DNA of 64,000 bases, taken from the NCBI GenBank assembly GCA_905234645.1, contig CAJOIS010000013.1, forward strand, positions 1 through 64,000. Reading direction: 5' to 3'. The translations under genes were made by a program, and so were the position numbers. Positions 63,411 to 64,000 of this stretch are shown here, one piece after another. How positions within the stretch are numbered: the stretch's first letter is position 1; each line of letters begins with the position of its first letter. The notes under the pieces were generated by a model. That model worked only from the letters and a program-made list of their open reading frames with translations, was not told where the DNA came from and ran no database searches. Origin of the DNA: an uncultured Bacteroidales bacterium (GTDB lineage: Bacteria > Bacteroidota > Bacteroidia > Bacteroidales > F082).

Positions 63411-64000
63411 TTATTGTTTTTCTTCAATCTCCTTCATCAATCTGTCAGTTTCAAGCAAGACGGTGATAATTCTCCGGTAGTGCGCAATGTCGTCAAAAGT
63501 AAGTGTTCGGCCTTTGCGGTCTTTGAGCCACTTTTGGGCGGGTTGGTAGCCGCCAATGTAGAAGTTCCAAGCCGTTTCTGGAACATCCTCAAAACACTGC
63601 TCTTTGTTTATCCACACACTGCCGCCTTTGTATTCGGGCTTGTCAACTATGTTGCTGCCAGGATTGTTGAACTGCGCTTGTATGGTTGGCGGCACGTCTT
63701 CCATAAGGTGTAGCTTGCGCAATTGCTCACCAATAGCTGCCAAACGGTGATATTCCTCCGCATTTTCAGGATATGGGATGCGTGGAAAGTCGATTTTTAG
63801 GAACTCTTTGTATTTGGCGCGATAACTCGGCGAGTGCAGTACGGCGTATATGTAATCAAATAGCTCTAGCGGTATAATGGCCTCTCCAATACACAGTTCT
63901 ATTAGTTTTACGATGTTAGAATTATAGTTTGGAATGAGATTGCTTGATTTTTCAAAAATCGACTCGGCTTCGCCGAGATTATAAAGAGGAAAGATATTTA
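63411..64000 (-). CDS. type ISP restriction-modification enzyme, C-terminal part
   Basis: A minus-strand frame stays open from 63411 to the right edge, giving 195 C-terminal residues. It contains FDYIYAVLHSPSYRAKYKEF, LKIDFPRIPYP, SVWINKEQCFEDVPETAWNF, IGGYQPAQKWLKDRKGR and DIAHYRRIITVL. These match the end of the specificity (target-recognition) region of single-chain type ISP/LlaGI-like or related N6-adenine R-M enzymes, which join helicase, methyltransferase and TRD in one polypeptide. The catalytic parts lie outside the window. The segment is more AT-rich than the ETF operon, as usual for restriction genes. Confidence 0.8.
   Translation of the reverse strand, partial: NIFPLYNLGEAESIFEKSSNLIPNYNSNIVKLIELCIGEAIIPLELFDYIYAVLHSPSYRAKYKEFLKIDFPRIPYPENAEEYHRLAAIGEQLRKLHLMEDVPPTIQAQFNNPGSNIVDKPEYKGGSVWINKEQCFEDVPETAWNFYIGGYQPAQKWLKDRKGRTLTFDDIAHYRRIITVLLETDRLMKEIEEKQ

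Overview
The window looks like a chromosomal segment from an uncultured member of the Bacteroidales (phylum Bacteroidota). The reasons are: (i) the Bacteroidota sigma factor -7 element TAnnTTTG lies just upstream of most transcription units, and Shine-Dalgarno sequences are mostly absent; (ii) two gingipain-type C25 peptidases carry type A C-terminal signals for the type IX secretion system; (iii) a TonB-dependent receptor is followed by DUF4249 lipoproteins; (iv) an adjacent acyltransferase pair resembles the glycine-lipid genes glsA/glsB; (v) FtsZ ends in a Bacteroidota-like tail.

Layout. 1-130: 3' end of a 5S rRNA and its terminator. 192-1675: phospholipid genes cdsA-psd. 1676-17811 (minus strand): a complete-looking dcw cluster in the order mraZ-rsmH-ftsL-ftsI-murE-mraY-murD'-ftsW-murG-murC-ftsQ-ftsA-ftsZ, ending in a TrmH-type methyltransferase fused to a HAD phosphatase. 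Here murD is reduced to its C-terminal third. 18079-20819: acyltransferase pair, engB and a small membrane protein. 20870-24348 (minus): mutS2 and a lipoprotein. 24447-29580: a self-cleaving LexA-like repressor divergent from a Y-family polymerase and a DnaE2-like polymerase, i.e. a damage-inducible mutagenesis module. 29674-33876: TonB receptor and two DUF4249 lipoproteins. 33932-43536: two large secreted cysteine peptidases flanking a DnaJ/TerB-like protein, then a C-terminal processing protease. 43608-44947: tsaC-like gene and a glycosyltransferase. 45010-49593: an accessory, partly AT-rich segment (DUF5131 protein, frameshifted acetyltransferase, P-loop kinase, MNT/HEPN toxin-antitoxin pair, WG-repeat lipoprotein, small membrane protein). 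49675-57747: VWA-like membrane protein, SlyD, ValS, potassium channel, peptide transporter. 57886-59257: a strongly folded RNA followed by a zinc-ribbon/CFI-box protein. 59428-63183: etfB (frameshifted)-etfA-acyl-CoA dehydrogenase. 63411 to the right edge: C-terminus of a type ISP restriction-modification enzyme.

Three features deserve most attention. First, the RNA at 57900-58151 can form a long rod with a side hairpin, or instead a mutually exclusive terminator, in front of a gene with no promoter of its own that I can see. Second, unrelated palindromic elements, three of them built from degenerate tandem heptamers, lie within a few bases of stop codons; one has apparently fused two genes and another abuts a polymerase start codon. 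Third, the dcw cluster has a severely truncated murD and, upstream of mraZ, a 20-bp tandem operator-like repeat beside three DnaA-box-like nonamers. I saw no tRNA genes, CRISPR arrays or insertion sequences.
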